This document shows positions 48,478 through 61,449 of a stretch of 64,000 bases of DNA, one piece after another. Position 1 is the stretch's first letter. The number at the start of each line of letters is the position of its first letter. The notes beneath the pieces are model-generated. The model was not told the DNA's origin. It saw only the letters and a program-made list of their open reading frames with translations, and made no database searches. The translations under genes and the position numbers were made by a program. This DNA is from Annona cherimola (Eukaryota > Streptophyta > Magnoliopsida > Magnoliales > Annonaceae). The stretch covers positions 4,348,545 to 4,412,544 of the forward strand of contig CM059971.1 of the NCBI GenBank assembly GCA_030490835.1, written 5' to 3'.

Positions 48478-51400
48478 ATGGCCGAAAAGCCCCAACCTGT
48501 TCGAGTTCTATATTGCGCAGTCTGCAGTCTGCCCGCAGAGTATTGCGAATACGGACCTGATTTTGGGAAATGCAAGCCCTGGCTCATCCAAAATGCACCC
48601 GATCTTTATCCGGATCTGGTCAAAGGTCCAAGCTTTTTACCTTGAAACCCTAATTCTGATCATTCCCATGTGATTCTTCACCTCTTTGGCTTATCGTTCT
48701 TTGTTTTCCGATTCAGAGGCGACTGAGAGGGAGGCGGCCAAAGCGGCCGATCAGCTGCAAGCGGTTGGAATTTCTGGCAGCAGTGATGCCGCCTCCGCTG
48801 TCACTTCTGCTGCCTCCACTGCTTCAGGTTTTTGCCGCAACCATTTCCATCTGAATTCAGACGGTAGAAAATGGGAATTATTTTGGTAGCACTATTGTAT
48901 CTATCTCTTCTTGATTATTTATTGTTTTTTTTAGAATTACATCTCTCACTGGTTTGTTCTAACTGTCCAAAAAACAACTCCTGCAACGGCTGCAGTTGTC
49001 TAGATTAAAGCGCTTTGCGTTCTGCTTACTCGGCTAGCCCTGTTGAATCTTTTGTGCAATTCTTGTTGAGGTTTCTGTCCAAATTTTCTCCTGTTATGCC
49101 CCCAACAGCTATGATTTTTTATGCTTGTTGGGATTGGCATCGTGTCATTTCCGCTGGGCTTGAAAATTTTGGCTTTTCCTGAAGGTGATTGTATGGCCAG
49201 CAAGCGAAAATTTAAGTCCTCCACGACTTGAGTAAAAGCTGTTTCGCTGCACATGAGATGGACCTGATTGCTGGATTGTGCAAGAATAGAAAGACTTGTT
49301 GGTTATTGTTCTGTGGCCTGGCATGGTCAAAATTTGAAGGATGGAGAAAACAGCACAACAACTTTGATTTTGAAATCCCCTTCTCATTTTCTAATTGAAA
49401 TCCTGTTTGCATCTAAATATCGAGACGCCTGTAGCAAATTCTGTCATCTGACTGACTGGGGGTGCATTTGGGGAGAAGAAAAAATAGAGAAAGAAATTCT
49501 ATGGAGAAGTTTTTGAAATAGATAGGGTAATGATTTGATATGATAAAGGTAATGATTATTATTGAAAGGAATGAAGTTGAAGTAGATTGGATAGTTGTAT
49601 GGGAAGAAGTGAGAAAGCAGGGGGAGAAAGGTTAGAGAAAATTATTTTTCTTTCCCCCTTTCCAAACATACCCTAGCTGTAAGAGAAAGTTTGATGTTTG
49701 TATAGACATGCTCCGGGACAGATGAATGACTCTGCAATGACACTAGAAGCTACTTCTTTCAGCTTTCTGCTTTGGAGTCAATAAAATGACTACAAATTCT
49801 TCCCCCTCCATGAAACCTGAAAATGTAGTGGTGAGTCCAAGTCTTTAAAGAGACATTAGATGCCACCTGCATTGATCAAAAGTTGATCTACCAAACTATG
49901 TTAGACAATCTAAGCCAAAATTGTGCCAGAAGTGGAAGTGTTTAAAAAGCACTATATGAAGTCTAGATAACTGGAAATATGAGATGGATGCTTATCTAAA
50001 TACATGTAACTCAAGTTATAGGGGATCATTTTCTTGCGGTTCTTAAGGTTATCCGTTAGTTGACTTGAATATTGCTGTACCTAAACAGGGGCCAACAGAC
50101 CATTTTTTTACTATCTTGTGGGCTGAGACTTTGCAACTTTCTCATACCCTTGTGGTTGTCATTATCATTCTTCACTAGGCTGCGACTCTCTGAAATTTAA
50201 CCTTTCCATGTTTGGATTTAAATTTCTTAGGATCCTTCTACTTTTATGGGATTGGTTCCTTTAACAGCATAAGCATGCTTTGAAGAAAAATCATGCTTCC
50301 TCATATCACAGTTCCTTTTTATTGTTGTTGTTGGTTTGGAAGAAATATGGCGACATATGTTGAAGGTAAGATGGTGAAATGAGATGTATAAAAGAGCGTA
50401 ATGGGTGTTGCAGTTCTCTGTCTCATAATTTATTTGTAGTGTAAACCAAATACGGATAGCTACATGGACATGCCTGATCTCAATCATTTGCATCTGTTGG
50501 ATACCTCGTCTCTAGAAGCATATTATCCTGGCTACCAAAATTTGATGCATTCTTTATGATCGTCAGAATTATTTCTTGCCAATTTTGCTGTTCTAGTGAC
50601 CTTGTTGGATGTTGTGACATCATACTTAACTGCAGTAGATGTTGCATTGGATGGATGGATGTTTGTCAATTTGGATCAATTACTATTGTCAATCTAAGAG
50701 CTCTGATTGCTGAATGGTCTGCCTTTGATTTTTTGTTGCAAAAATCAGTGATTTGACTGTATTTTGGAGATTTGATTTGAGCAATCTCAAATTCATCATT
50801 TCTTCCTTTCTTTGTCTAGCTGCTCAAAATTTTTCATAATATATGTGTATTAGTTCAAGTCCTCACTTCTTTAATCATTGCAGGTTTCAATTCTACTACT
50901 CTTTCTACACTATCATGTTTCAGCTCTTGCAATATTTGAACTAAGAAGCTCAATCATAATTTTTTCGTGCTCTTAGCTGGAAGATTCTTTGACCCAAAAC
51001 TCAATTTTTTTGTTCAAATGTATCCAGTTCTACCAGAATTGATCTGCTTCTGCACTTGAATTTTTTTTTTGATTTCTCCTGAATCATGTTCCAACTTCCA
51101 AGTCTTTTGTCATGACGGTAGTTGCCATTCACCAGTTTCCAGAAATTTCAAAGTTCCAATCCCAATCTAGATGGCCATTGCAAGAACAATAACAGAGTTT
51201 CTGACATTCTGTTGGAGGTTTACCTGGATGAATTTCCTCTAATTCTTGATGTATTCCTCGACTCTTTTCTTTCTTGAAGCTGAGTCTAATGGTAGGTTCT
51301 CCACCTATCTGAAGTTTATCCACTGGAATTCCAGGACGTTGCCTTTTCCAGATGGCCATTTCTTCTTTCAGATTATTTTCTGTAAGAGAAAATGGGAAAC

Positions 51401-54400
51401 TGTTCGGTGACCATGTCATTCGAGAGATTGGTTTTTATACAGCAACATTTTTATGAACTAGCTTTAACTGCCTCACAGAAACTTAATTCTACCAACCAAT
51501 TCTTGGCCATTCAATAAACTTCTGCAACTGTTGCAGCTGTCTGACTAAAGCATTTTTCTTTCTGCTTTCTTCGCCTGTCCTCCTGCGTTCTTTCTGCTTG
51601 CATCTTTCCCCAAACCCCAATTAGTTAAACACATGTTAAACCTTGTTATTCCAACAACAGCCATCGGTATTTGAGTGTTAATACTTAATACCTTTGGATC
51701 TTATTGGGTACAATGTTGATGCTTAGAAGGTTTGGATCCCACCAGTTACTCCGAGAGTTTATCCTCCCGCTGTCATCTGATTTGGTATCTTTGTGCAGGG
51801 AATCTCTGCTCTGTAGAATTGGCAATGCTTTGTAAATTTTGTCCTGTTAGGAAATGTTTTAAAGCTGGCTGGGATTTTTTAACATATTTGAAGCGCTTTT
51901 GTAACTACTAAAGACCTTTTCTAGTTTGGTACGATAATCAGTGACAAGACTTTCATCGATTTAGTGAAATTGTTGGAGTTAATCTAATTAAGAATAAGAA
52001 GCTGTGCTAGAGTGTATTGGTGGTTCTTTTGCTTGTTATGCGCATGTATTCTTGTTTTAGTCATCAATGCAAAGGCTTGGATCTAGGGTTTTGATTTTGT
52101 TGTTCGTTGGATGGATATTGAGGTGGACATGTCTGGCGAGGCCAGAGGAGAAGGATACCCATATGATGCATTGCAAATATGCAGTATTGAGGGCTTTCAA
52201 GGTGGGCTGCAATTGTCAGTCATATTACATGTTTTGCCATCAGAACGTGGGTTGTCGGACTTGGTAAAGAACACCTAGGTTGACTTCTTAACATTCCAAT
52301 GCAAAAAAGTAAAATTATATATCTTCTTGCCATTCTGCTCCCAGCCACTGGTATCTTTCTGTGTCCATGAAGTTATCTGATGGTTTGCTGCTTATGGACT
52401 CCTGATGAAATTTGTTGTGTTCCCCTTGGTTTTGGCTTATTATCTATGTTTCATATAGTCAAATTTAAGATTAACCATTTTTATCGTTTTTTTAATAATA
52501 ATGTTTTTTTTTATCACTTTTAATGGCCAAAAAAGAAAAAGAAAAGAAAAAAAAGAAAGAGATCGATATAGTGTTTCTTTTTTATTTTCAGGTGGTACAT
52601 CAGCTAACAAACAAGAGGAAGTGAAACGTCTTCCTGGTGGGAAGATAAAGAAAAAGGTTTGGTTTCCTTCAATCATAGCAGTTAGATGCTCACTATTTCT
52701 TGCAATGTTAGAAGAATTATACCATTCCTTTCCAAACTGTTTTGCTTCTTGCATATTTCATTGTGATAACTGTGATTACATCATGATTAAAAAGCCTTGT
52801 CCTGTATCTCACTTTCAAGGTTTTTGTAGTACTCTCTCCATACCAACTCAACCCAAGGCTTTTGTAACTTTCAAGGCTTTGTAATGCAGGATTGACCCTG
52901 AAATCTGTTCTAGAGCAGTGCCATAGTTTTGTGGACTTGTCAATTTCTTTTATCCAACTTGTCCATCAAGAGTTGGCAAATAAGCCAATCTAAATGGTTT
53001 TTGGGGCCTGATGAGTTTCTCCATGTTGTGAGAACTTGTATTATATCTGGGGAATGTGTACTTCTTTAACAAAGTAGTGACTTGCTTGTCTTGTCCAGGC
53101 CTTGGCAGCAGATGGCCATGACATCTGTTTGCAATTCAGATGATTGCATAAGACACTGTGTGTCCTTCATGTTGAGATTGTAGCTCATGTTCCTGTGCCA
53201 TGATTACCAATCATAAAGAAAATGAATAAATATCGTGGGAAATGGTTTATGATGATAAAGATAATAAATTTGGAAAATATTGAATTGTTATCATTGATTG
53301 TGAACCTTGGATTTTTTTTTTTTTTTTGGCAAGCTATGAACATAGCAGATCTAGGCCCCGTGTTATTCATCTTTGCATCTTCAGCACAATCAGCTCAAGG
53401 GAACCGTTCCCTAACTTTTTCCCCTGGTTTTCTGCTGCTAACTGTTCATTCAACAAATAGTTTTCTATGACCTGTTGTGGCTATTCGAGTAATTTTCTTA
53501 TGGGCTTGAATGTGTTCTGAACCTTCTAGGTTTAGGTTGTTTGGTCTTTGAGCAACATGAATTGTGGCTTATTTGTTATTTCTGCTGAACATATTCTTTT
53601 TAAGGTTTTTCTCCTAAGAAACCAAGTGCAGTTTGAAACCCCTCAGGTTTCCCAATTTTTGAGTTTTATTTTATTCTTTTTTTATTTTTTAAATCCAACC
53701 CATGCATTGTGTTGAAAACTAAAATATAAAAATCAACTTGATTGAAAACCTTTATTATTTGTAGTGGTGAAAAAAAATTTATAAATAACCTTGTGTATTT
53801 GTGCTTGTTGTGGATTATATACAAATCTAATTAAAATAATTTTTTGTATGATATAAATATCATGGAGGAGAATATGATAGCTGACTTGGATCTTGAAAAA
53901 AGAAACTGAAAATCAGGAGGTTGCAAATTGCACCAGGTTTCATCGGAGAAAAGCCCCTCTTTTCAGTTATTGATGTAGTTCTGCTACTTAGAGAACTCAA
54001 TGGGTGCTTTTATGTTCACATATTGTCCATGATTAGGATGGTTCCCGACGCAGGAGAAAATGAACTGTGCAAGTGTTAAATTACAATGTGAATGGACTTT
54101 CAGCATAACTTTGCTATTTATTTTTCGATTGGGCTTTTATTTTATTACGGCAAACATAATGTTTATCTCATAATTTCGATTAATTATTTGAATGCCGCTA
54201 ATGTCTATTTTAGGAGAAACAAGAGGTGATTGTTGAAAAGGTTGTTAGGAACAAGCGCAAGTGTGTCACAATTGTGAAAGGTCTTGATATCTTTGGTGAG
54301 TGATTTCCATTTTCCAGGATGATATTTCTCAATGTCATCCAAAGTTAAATAAATTGTTTCGTCAAAATTTTTATTTGGCTTTCTGACTCAACCCATATGT

Positions 54401-56139
54401 TTTTTCGTTAGGTGTTAAACTGAGTGATGCTTCAAAGAAGCTTGGAAAGAAGTTCGCTACAGGAGCATCTGTTGTTAAGGTGCAGTCTTTTTATTATCGT
54501 TATCATTAATACTGGACCGAACTATCCTGTTGAACCAGTTCAACTGTGAACTGGTCAGCTGATTGGTGTAATTTAGCCTAGTTTGGTTAATTGAATATAT
54601 TTCGATTTTTTCTTTATAATATCGATGAAAAAGTATGTATCTGAAGTAACATTAGTTTCTAGTGGAAGTTCTATCCATTTCAATTTAGATTTATAATTCA
54701 TGTCTTTAGTTTTTTACTTGTATTATTTTAAAAATTGTTTTGAAAAATTATATTAAACTGTATACTTCAGTTGAACCATACATTAACCACGCCAACCCCT
54801 GGTCCAGATTAAATAACATTTTATTTTATGTTTGTTTTCCGAGTGTTTATTGTGCAAGTATTGCATTAACTGAGTGTTTGTTGGTTTATCATTTATATTT
54901 CAACTGCAACCTTATGCTCAAGTGATCCTGTGCAGGGTCCTACTGAGAAAGAACAGATTGATGTACAAGGAGATATAGCCTATGATATTGTGGAGTTCAT
55001 CACAGAGACATGGCCAGATGTAATTTCCTCTTGCCATCTCCGCTAATAATAAGCTTTTCCTATTACCGTCTTTGTTTCTTCTTTTGATTCATGATGTTGT
55101 CAGAGTTTATCCAGCATGAATGCCGAAGTTAGACTATTGTACTCTGTTGAGACTTTGGCAATGATATGTGAACTATCATAAATAAATGAATCAAATGAAC
55201 AATCATGAGTAAATGAAAGAAGAAGCAGGTAATTTATCTGAACTTTCAGTTGTGAATCCAATTCGGAAATTTCATCTTAACCTATAAATGATTTAGGACT
55301 TCCGATATTTCCATTATTCACTATGGAAATAAACCCATAACATATGATAATGTTTTAGTTCATTTAGTTTGGCCCTTTGATAAGCTTGTCTCTGATTTTT
55401 TCACAGTTAGAACTTGGAATTGTGATATCTGATTGATGCCGGGTATCATTTGATTGTTTGCCTGTAATGTCTCTGTTGTAGTCAGATAAAAGCATATTTG
55501 GTCTGCAATAGTCAATCTTTTTATACTCGGAATTGCGCTATCTAGTTGAAATGTACAGTTGTACGATCATCCATTGTGGGCTCTTAGCCTGATAAAAGCA
55601 GTTTTTTTAAAAATGTCCGATGTCCAGTTTTGAACCCCGATCTCTCACACGCACACTCTCACAGGCACTAGCGTCAACCACCTGTTCATCCAGGTATTGA
55701 CTGAAAGCATATTTATTAGATAACTATTTCCAGCATAATCTATTTGTATGATACAAAGGGCTGTTGGTACATACCCTTTTAAGATCTAAATTGAGATGAC
55801 AATATAATAACATTTTGAAACGGTAATTGCAAGTTCAGATGTAAAGGAAACTGCAATTGTTTCATTGTAGAGATGCTTGAGTCCCAATGTAATACTATGT
55901 CCACAAACTTGTATTATTTTGATTTATTTCGTATAATATGTTTTTTTACCTCTATGCAGATCTGTAGCAATCCTACAGGCTCTTCCAGATGGGTATCTGA
56001 TCATGAGTTGTAAAGACTGACATTAGCTTTTGTGTTTCTCTCTCTCTCGTTTTTTTTTTTTTTTTTTTTGGGTTCGTTTCAGGTGCCAGAGAGTGCAATT
56101 TACTTTATTGAAGATGGCAGAAAGGTCCCCGCTGCTTAA
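48478..56139 (+). CDS. DENR: Density-regulated protein (DENR/TMA22), translation re-initiation factor
   Basis: DENR acts with MCT-1 in the cytosol to recycle 40S subunits and promote translation re-initiation. Seven exons join in frame: 48478-48625, 48717-48827, 52592-52656, 54214-54295, 54412-54479, 54936-55019 and 56083-56139, giving 204 codons plus stop (family about 190-200). All junctions are GT-AG. The N-terminus has the Cys cluster [26 protein letters not shown]. Exon 2 encodes an Ala/Ser-rich linker that varies in the family. LPGGKIKKK leads into the SUI1 domain (about residues 118-190): [40 protein letters not shown] and [15 protein letters not shown]. Intron 2 is 3.8 kb and contains a MITE and diverged repeats. 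Confidence 0.96.
49460..49673 (+). mobile_element. MITE of a second subfamily in DENR intron 2
   Basis: The element starts GGGTGCATTTGGGGAGAAG and ends TCCAAACATACCC. The interior (AGGGTAATGATTTGATATGA, GAATGAAGTTGAAGTAGATT) is related to but shorter than the main family. Flanking trinucleotides do not match. Confidence 0.65.
55600..55700 (-). mobile_element. SINE remnant in DENR intron 6
   Basis: On the minus strand the tract GGTGGTTGACGCTAGTGCC is followed about 30 bases on by a box-B-like GGGGTTCAAAACTGG. Neither a poly-A tail nor a target duplication can be identified with confidence. Confidence 0.35.
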
Positions 56140-56739
56140 GTTTTTATAGGAAAAAGAATCCACCAAGAAATGTGGCTGGCCACCCTTAGCAAAAATGTTG
56201 TGCTCTGAGCTTAAAAGGGCCACATAGATTATGTGTTCTACTACAGAGATGCTGTTTACTAACGGATTATTTGCAAATTTCTACTTCAAAACATTTCTAT
56301 ATGCCCTCCAAATGCTGTTGCAGAGGTTTTTGTTTGTTCTTGTTGTCCCAGAAACATGCGGTGATTAAGAGGGCATGGTTTGTACAGAGTACATGCAATG
56401 AGTTCTAATCCTTTCAGCTGTAAGATTGAATCTTCAGGGATATGTGCCAAACTTCTTTTTTAAAAAAAAAAAAAATTTTAAATTACAAACCCGATCTTTG
56501 TTCCACACCACACCTCTTCTTCCTTCATAGAAACAAAAGGAGAGGAGGTCCGGGAAACTGTTTACCAGGAACAAAACAGAAACCATCAGAAGCCAAAAAA
56601 AACATTTACAATGAAGTTTTGTGGGTTTCCCCACCACTCCATGTTCTCCTCCCTAGATATAATTGTCGACTTTGCAAAGGCGTGGGCCACTTGATTCCCA
56701 CTTTTCTGCACATGGAAAAACAAGTCCTCAAAATTGGTA

Positions 56740-56880
56740 GATATGCCAGCGTGCGGACGTCGCACAGGTAAACATTCCTTCGGCTAGTTTGCGGACGTGG
56801 GGTCGAATCCCTTAGGCGTCGGCTTTGAGAGCAGTGTGTCTCCTCATGTAGATGGGAGCAATGCCTCTCCAAACAATAAA
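56740..56880 (+). mobile_element. Possible SINE remnant downstream of DENR
   Basis: The phrase GTGGGGTCGAATCCCTTAG resembles a tRNA box B and is preceded by GCCAGCGTGCGGACGTCGC. Box A and tail are not convincing, so the call is tentative. Confidence 0.3.
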
Positions 56881-57519
56881 TGGGAGTTTGACGTCTTTCT
56901 TGAAAAATTGTAAGATTATCGCAAGGTTTAAATGTAATAAAAATCGAGATGATCGTAAATATCGACAAATAAAAAAAAATGGCCCATGTTCTAAGAATGC
57001 ATCGATTAAAAATCATTTGACTGCCTTTCCATCTTTGTTCTGAAAAGCCCCAGCTCCCGGTGCTATCTTATTCCCAATAGAAAAGCCCTTGCTTCCTTGT
57101 ATAGAGGGCTAGAAAACGCCTGATGGAACCAGCTCTTCGCTGCCAAAAATCCCCCATACGATTTCTTGTAACTGCGCCATATCCCAAATCATTTCCATCC
57201 TCGCGTCTGCTTGCAGCCACCTCTATCTTCAAAGATCTAATTTTTGGTCGAGACCATGTAGTTGGGCTTTCCTGGATGTTTAAAAGCACCGTTTACCACG
57301 AGATTGGTTTGAGTTAAATTGGCGTAAAAAGTCAATACACCAATCTAACATTCCACCCAAATCGATAGGATTACCTTCTGCCACCCAATTGTTACATAGA
57401 TATCATAACCTTCAACAAGCAGTTAAGTATATTGTAAGTGCATAGTGGTCCTTATCTTTCAGCAGTAGGTGGCAAAGCTCCGGTATATTCCGCACTATTA
57501 ACATTAGCAAGCAAACAGG

Positions 57520-57924
57520 GATCTGGTTCAATGCACCCGGTAGCATTGAGGCCCAATGCTCCCGGGTGCATATATACCTATTTATTTTTATTTATTTTTT
57601 AAAAATTTTTCATGAACTTATTAATCTATGTGTATTTAATATGTGTAATAATTTTTACTATTTTTGGATATTTTTAGATATTTATTTCAGATTTTTTAAA
57701 TTCAGTGGCATTTTAGTAATTTTAAATTACAAAAAATGCCATTGATTTTAAAAAATCCGAAATAAATATCTAAAAATATTCAAAAATGGTAAAAATTTAT
57801 ACACATATTAAATACACTTACATTAACATTTCAGTAAAATATTTTTTTAAAAAATAAAAATAAATGTGTTCAGTACACCCGGGAACATTGAGGCTCAATG
57901 CTACTGGGTGCATTGAACCAGATC
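57520..57924. mobile_element. Foldback element D with ACCCGGGT tips
   Basis: This is the best preserved copy. The left end GATCTGGTTCAATGCACCC pairs with GGGTGCATTGAACCAGATC on the right. Next come AGCATTGAGGCCCAATG and CATTGAGGCTCAATGCT, then arms that mirror each other around about 57725 (AATGCCATTGATTTTAAAAA against TTTAAATTCAGTGGCATTTT). There is no coding capacity. Confidence 0.88.
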
Positions 57925-59236
57925 TCAGCAAACATTGCCCCACCCAATAGTAGAGGTGCAATTTTGGCCGGGTTGAGCCCAAACCCGATTCCCCAATTGT
58001 GTTAAAACTTTATCACAACTTGAGTCCAAAGAAACCGAACCCGAGAAACACGATTTGTAAATACCATATGGCACCTGAACCCGATTTTTCATTTTATATT
58101 TATTATAAAATATTATATACATAATTTCAAAACAATATTTCTTTATATTTATGTTTCGATACATAAATTCGACATATTGTAATTATTTATAAATAACGTA
58201 TATTATTTTTATTTTATTTATCTTTATATTTCTATAATTTACTTTTACATCAATTATTTTTTTCTTTTATTTTGTTTCCAATGTTAAAATTTTTTCTAAA
58301 CATATTCTTTATATTGCTACTTTTTTAAAGAATCTGTTTTGACTATATATTATTACGTTTACTTACTTGATTTGTTGTTATTATATATTTATATGAAGTT
58401 CTAAACTTATTACTCTTAAATAAAATGTGAATTCATCAAAGTCAGGCATTTAGTATTAAAAAATGATGTTCTTTTAAAAAATAAATTTAAAAGATAAGGA
58501 AAAAAGTTGAGTTATTCAAAAATTATCTTCTTATTTCATAACAGTGGTTTTCTGATGATGTCAATGGTTTTTGAAATGCCATAATTTTTTCCAGAGACTC
58601 AAAGGCCAATTTGAAAATCGACAACAAAGAAATTTGGGATTCGAGGTCGTCAGATTTGATCTCTGATTGTGAGAAACAATTTCAAGAGTTTTCGATGTAG
58701 AAGGAATGCAACTATCTTATTCCTTCATGGTTTCTTTTACCTTACCTTCAACATAAGGTATGCAACAATGGATACTGGCCTGGAACAGTGAAGGCAACAA
58801 TGAAAGTCTTTCCCTCGAGATAAAAACATTTGGATTTTGTCAGTTACAGCTTCATACAGCAAATGGAAATGAAAGCATCTGGATCCTTGGAGGACATGAA
58901 GCATATTCCCATCTGCTTTATCAATAGCCTGATCCCAAAATCAAGTGGACTGACTAATGCATCTTTGCATTAATGTATCACAAAGAACTACTGCATTTGG
59001 TTAGTGAATATTCTGAATCTTCGTTTTTTGTTTATTTATTTTTTATTTTACATTTATGTTCCAAAATAAAATGTAAATTTTAAAATTTAAGTAAACCAAA
59101 TTTTTTTTTTAGAAGAAATCTGTTGAAGCCAACATAGAACAATAGCTTTGACAATTTTCTGCAACAAAAGCGTCGTCGTTTAGTCATGAGCACCTATCAT
59201 ATGAGCGGACACTTGGTCAACCAACTTACTTGTTTG
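57925..59236. other. Intergenic DNA with one end of a GGTGCAA-type element
   Basis: At 57950-58090 the AGAGGTGCAATTTTGGCCGGG phrase and repeated AACCCGA motifs resemble one end of the TIR element at 5865-6699. The rest is AT-rich with nothing recognised. Confidence 0.4.
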
Positions 59237-59238
59237 AT

Positions 59239-59765
59239 GGGCGTGTTTGGTGATAAAAAAAAACATGTCAAGTTAAAACTTGTCTATCTAAGGGCTTGTT
59301 TGAGAATGTGAAATGGGAAAAAATTGTGGGATGTGATGGAATGAAAAAATGAATATTTTGAGAATTGTATGATTGATAGGAAATGATAAAGGTAAAGTTT
59401 GAATAAATAAGTATAACGGAAGGTAGTTAGTAAGAAAAAATTATTAAAATATAGAGGTAAAAGTGAAAAATATAATTATTATTTGAATGATGATTCTTCT
59501 CGAAATCCATATTTCCATATATTCTCTCCCGTCTTAGATTTTGCTATTGCCAAACGTCCTCTAAAACTTTCGATTCTCTATAATTATCATATTTGTTTAA
59601 TTTCTTCCCATCTTTCTATACAACTACTTTAAAACTATTCATATAATTAATCTGTTTATTTTAACTTTATTCTTTTTACTCATCATCATTATTCTTACCA
59701 TATAATATTATTTTTTTAATTCAAAAACTTCTATATAAAAAATTTTTCATTCAAAAATTTTATCT
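59239..59765 (-). mobile_element. Harbinger-like MITE with a nested second-type MITE
   Basis: The outer copy starts GGGCGTGTTTGGTGATAAAA and is broken at 59290. The inner element runs 59291-59560 (AGGGCTTGTTTGAG to CAAACGTCCT) with CTA on both sides (59288-59290 and 59561-59563). Outer sequence resumes with AAACTTTCGATTCTC and the family interior in reverse orientation. The outer right end is eroded. Confidence 0.75.
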
Positions 59766-60400
59766 CTCTCTAGAACAACGTAATCTCTATGGAAACTAAA
59801 ATACCAGGATTTAGTGTTATAATTATCATTGTCCAACCCAAGACAGGTGGTAGCATTAGCAAGAATAAGATAATCCAATTATTGATGCTTGTCAGTATGA
59901 AAGTTGTATAACATTTGTTCTTTCCCTCGAGCTCCTCAGAGTGCAGCTATTTTGTGGACTACTGTGTTCGACTTTCTTGCGTAGAAATTTTCCTGTTAGT
60001 CATCCTACAGAAAGCTATGTGTTATGCATGATTGGCTGGATGATTAACGGATCAAATCGTTATGTTGCAGGGCTTCAAGTTTAAAACAGATCTGGCACAG
60101 GAAGCTAATTGTTATATTCCACGTCTTTTTTGCTCTGATCGCTCGTGGTCCTGATGATCTGCTCCCTCTCTCTATTGCACTGCTGTATTCATTTATTTAC
60201 TTTTTTGATAAAGCACTGCTGTATTATTTAATTGTGTTATCTTTTTGATAAATAGGGCACATGCGGAAACTGTTATTTGGATTTAAAAAGAAAAAAAGCT
60301 TCATTTCCTTACGTTATCATGATAGTTTCCATGTAAATTATTTTCAGTAGCTATTTAATTGGAGTAATGTTGTCAGAACCGGCTGAACTGGGAAGCGGGA
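59766..60400. other. Intergenic, no gene recognised
   Basis: AT-rich sequence without a recognisable element. Confidence 0.4.
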
Positions 60401-60960
60401 CCATGGCCGGTCTTATTCTAGCCGGTTCTGGCTGGAAGAAACAGACCGCTCGAAACCGGGTTTATCCGGGACGGCTCCGGTTTTGTAAACCGGACATTTA
60501 ATCTGGTTCGAGCAGTGCAGTGTATGTATAAAAAACTCGATTCCGTTTCTGCTTCCCCGACATTCCCGCCCCGCCCCTTTCTGTGGTTTTACGAAAATCC
60601 ATCTGCTGCTGAGAAAACTGATCCCCTGCTGCAAAAACCCATCTGCCGCTGCCTTTTTTGCCGTTCTTGCTTTCGACCGGCAAGCGGTAGCTGCCGCAGC
60701 TCGTCTTCTCTGTGGCGGTCCAGCATTCCAGGCTCCAGCGCAGCTTCTTTCCTCTGCTGTCGTCCATGGAAGCTTCAGAGTTCACTCTTTTCCAGTTCAT
60801 AGTTACTGCTTTTGTCAGTTACTTCTTCATTTTCCCCTCCTACCTGCAAAAGCCATTTTCGTGGCCAGCCTTTCCAGCGCCGGGGCGCTACTCCCTTGAG
60901 GCCGCGGTGCCAGTTGGAGAGATGCATCACTTTGGGCAATTTTGAAGCAATATGCTAGCA
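60375..60960. other. GC-rich island before the gag remnant
   Basis: Repeated ACCGG, CCGGTT and GCCGC motifs stand out from the AT-rich flanks. Open frames occur on both strands but resemble no family. It could be the leader or LTR part of the retroelement to its right, or a separate insertion. I cannot find LTR ends or a primer-binding site. Confidence 0.4.
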
Positions 60961-61449
60961 ACACTTGGGAGCTCACTTGGTAATCTTTTTCATACTATTC
61001 GAGCATCTTTGAAGCATAGAAATTGGTTGAGATTGATTGAATACTTCTTTTGGATTGAAAAGCATAAGATTGCTTGGATATTGTATGGTTGTGTTGAATA
61101 TGGGTTGCTAAAGTTTTGTTGGGCTGTAATCTATTGAATTTGTGAAGTGTCGAGATTTCAAGAAGTGTGGATACCGAATGGAGAAGATTACCACAGCATA
61201 TTGAGAAGGTAGAGTTGAAGGCTTCTTGTTGATAATTGAATGGGTGGATGTGTCCTTATTGTTGATTGATATGAACATGTTTCTTATAAGCCTGTCGTTG
61301 TTTGAACTCAAGTTGAGAAAGAACTGCTTGGTTTGCATTTTTATTGTTAAGAAGCTACCAAGTTGGAGTGGAGTGTTGTTTGAAAGGGCAGTTATTGAAC
61401 TTGTCGAGGTAGATTGCAAGTCCATTTCTCTTTTAGTTTGTATATTGTC

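Noticed and set aside
51129..51419. 96-codon minus-strand frame in DENR intron 2
   Set aside because: No family resemblance; most likely decayed repeat or chance.
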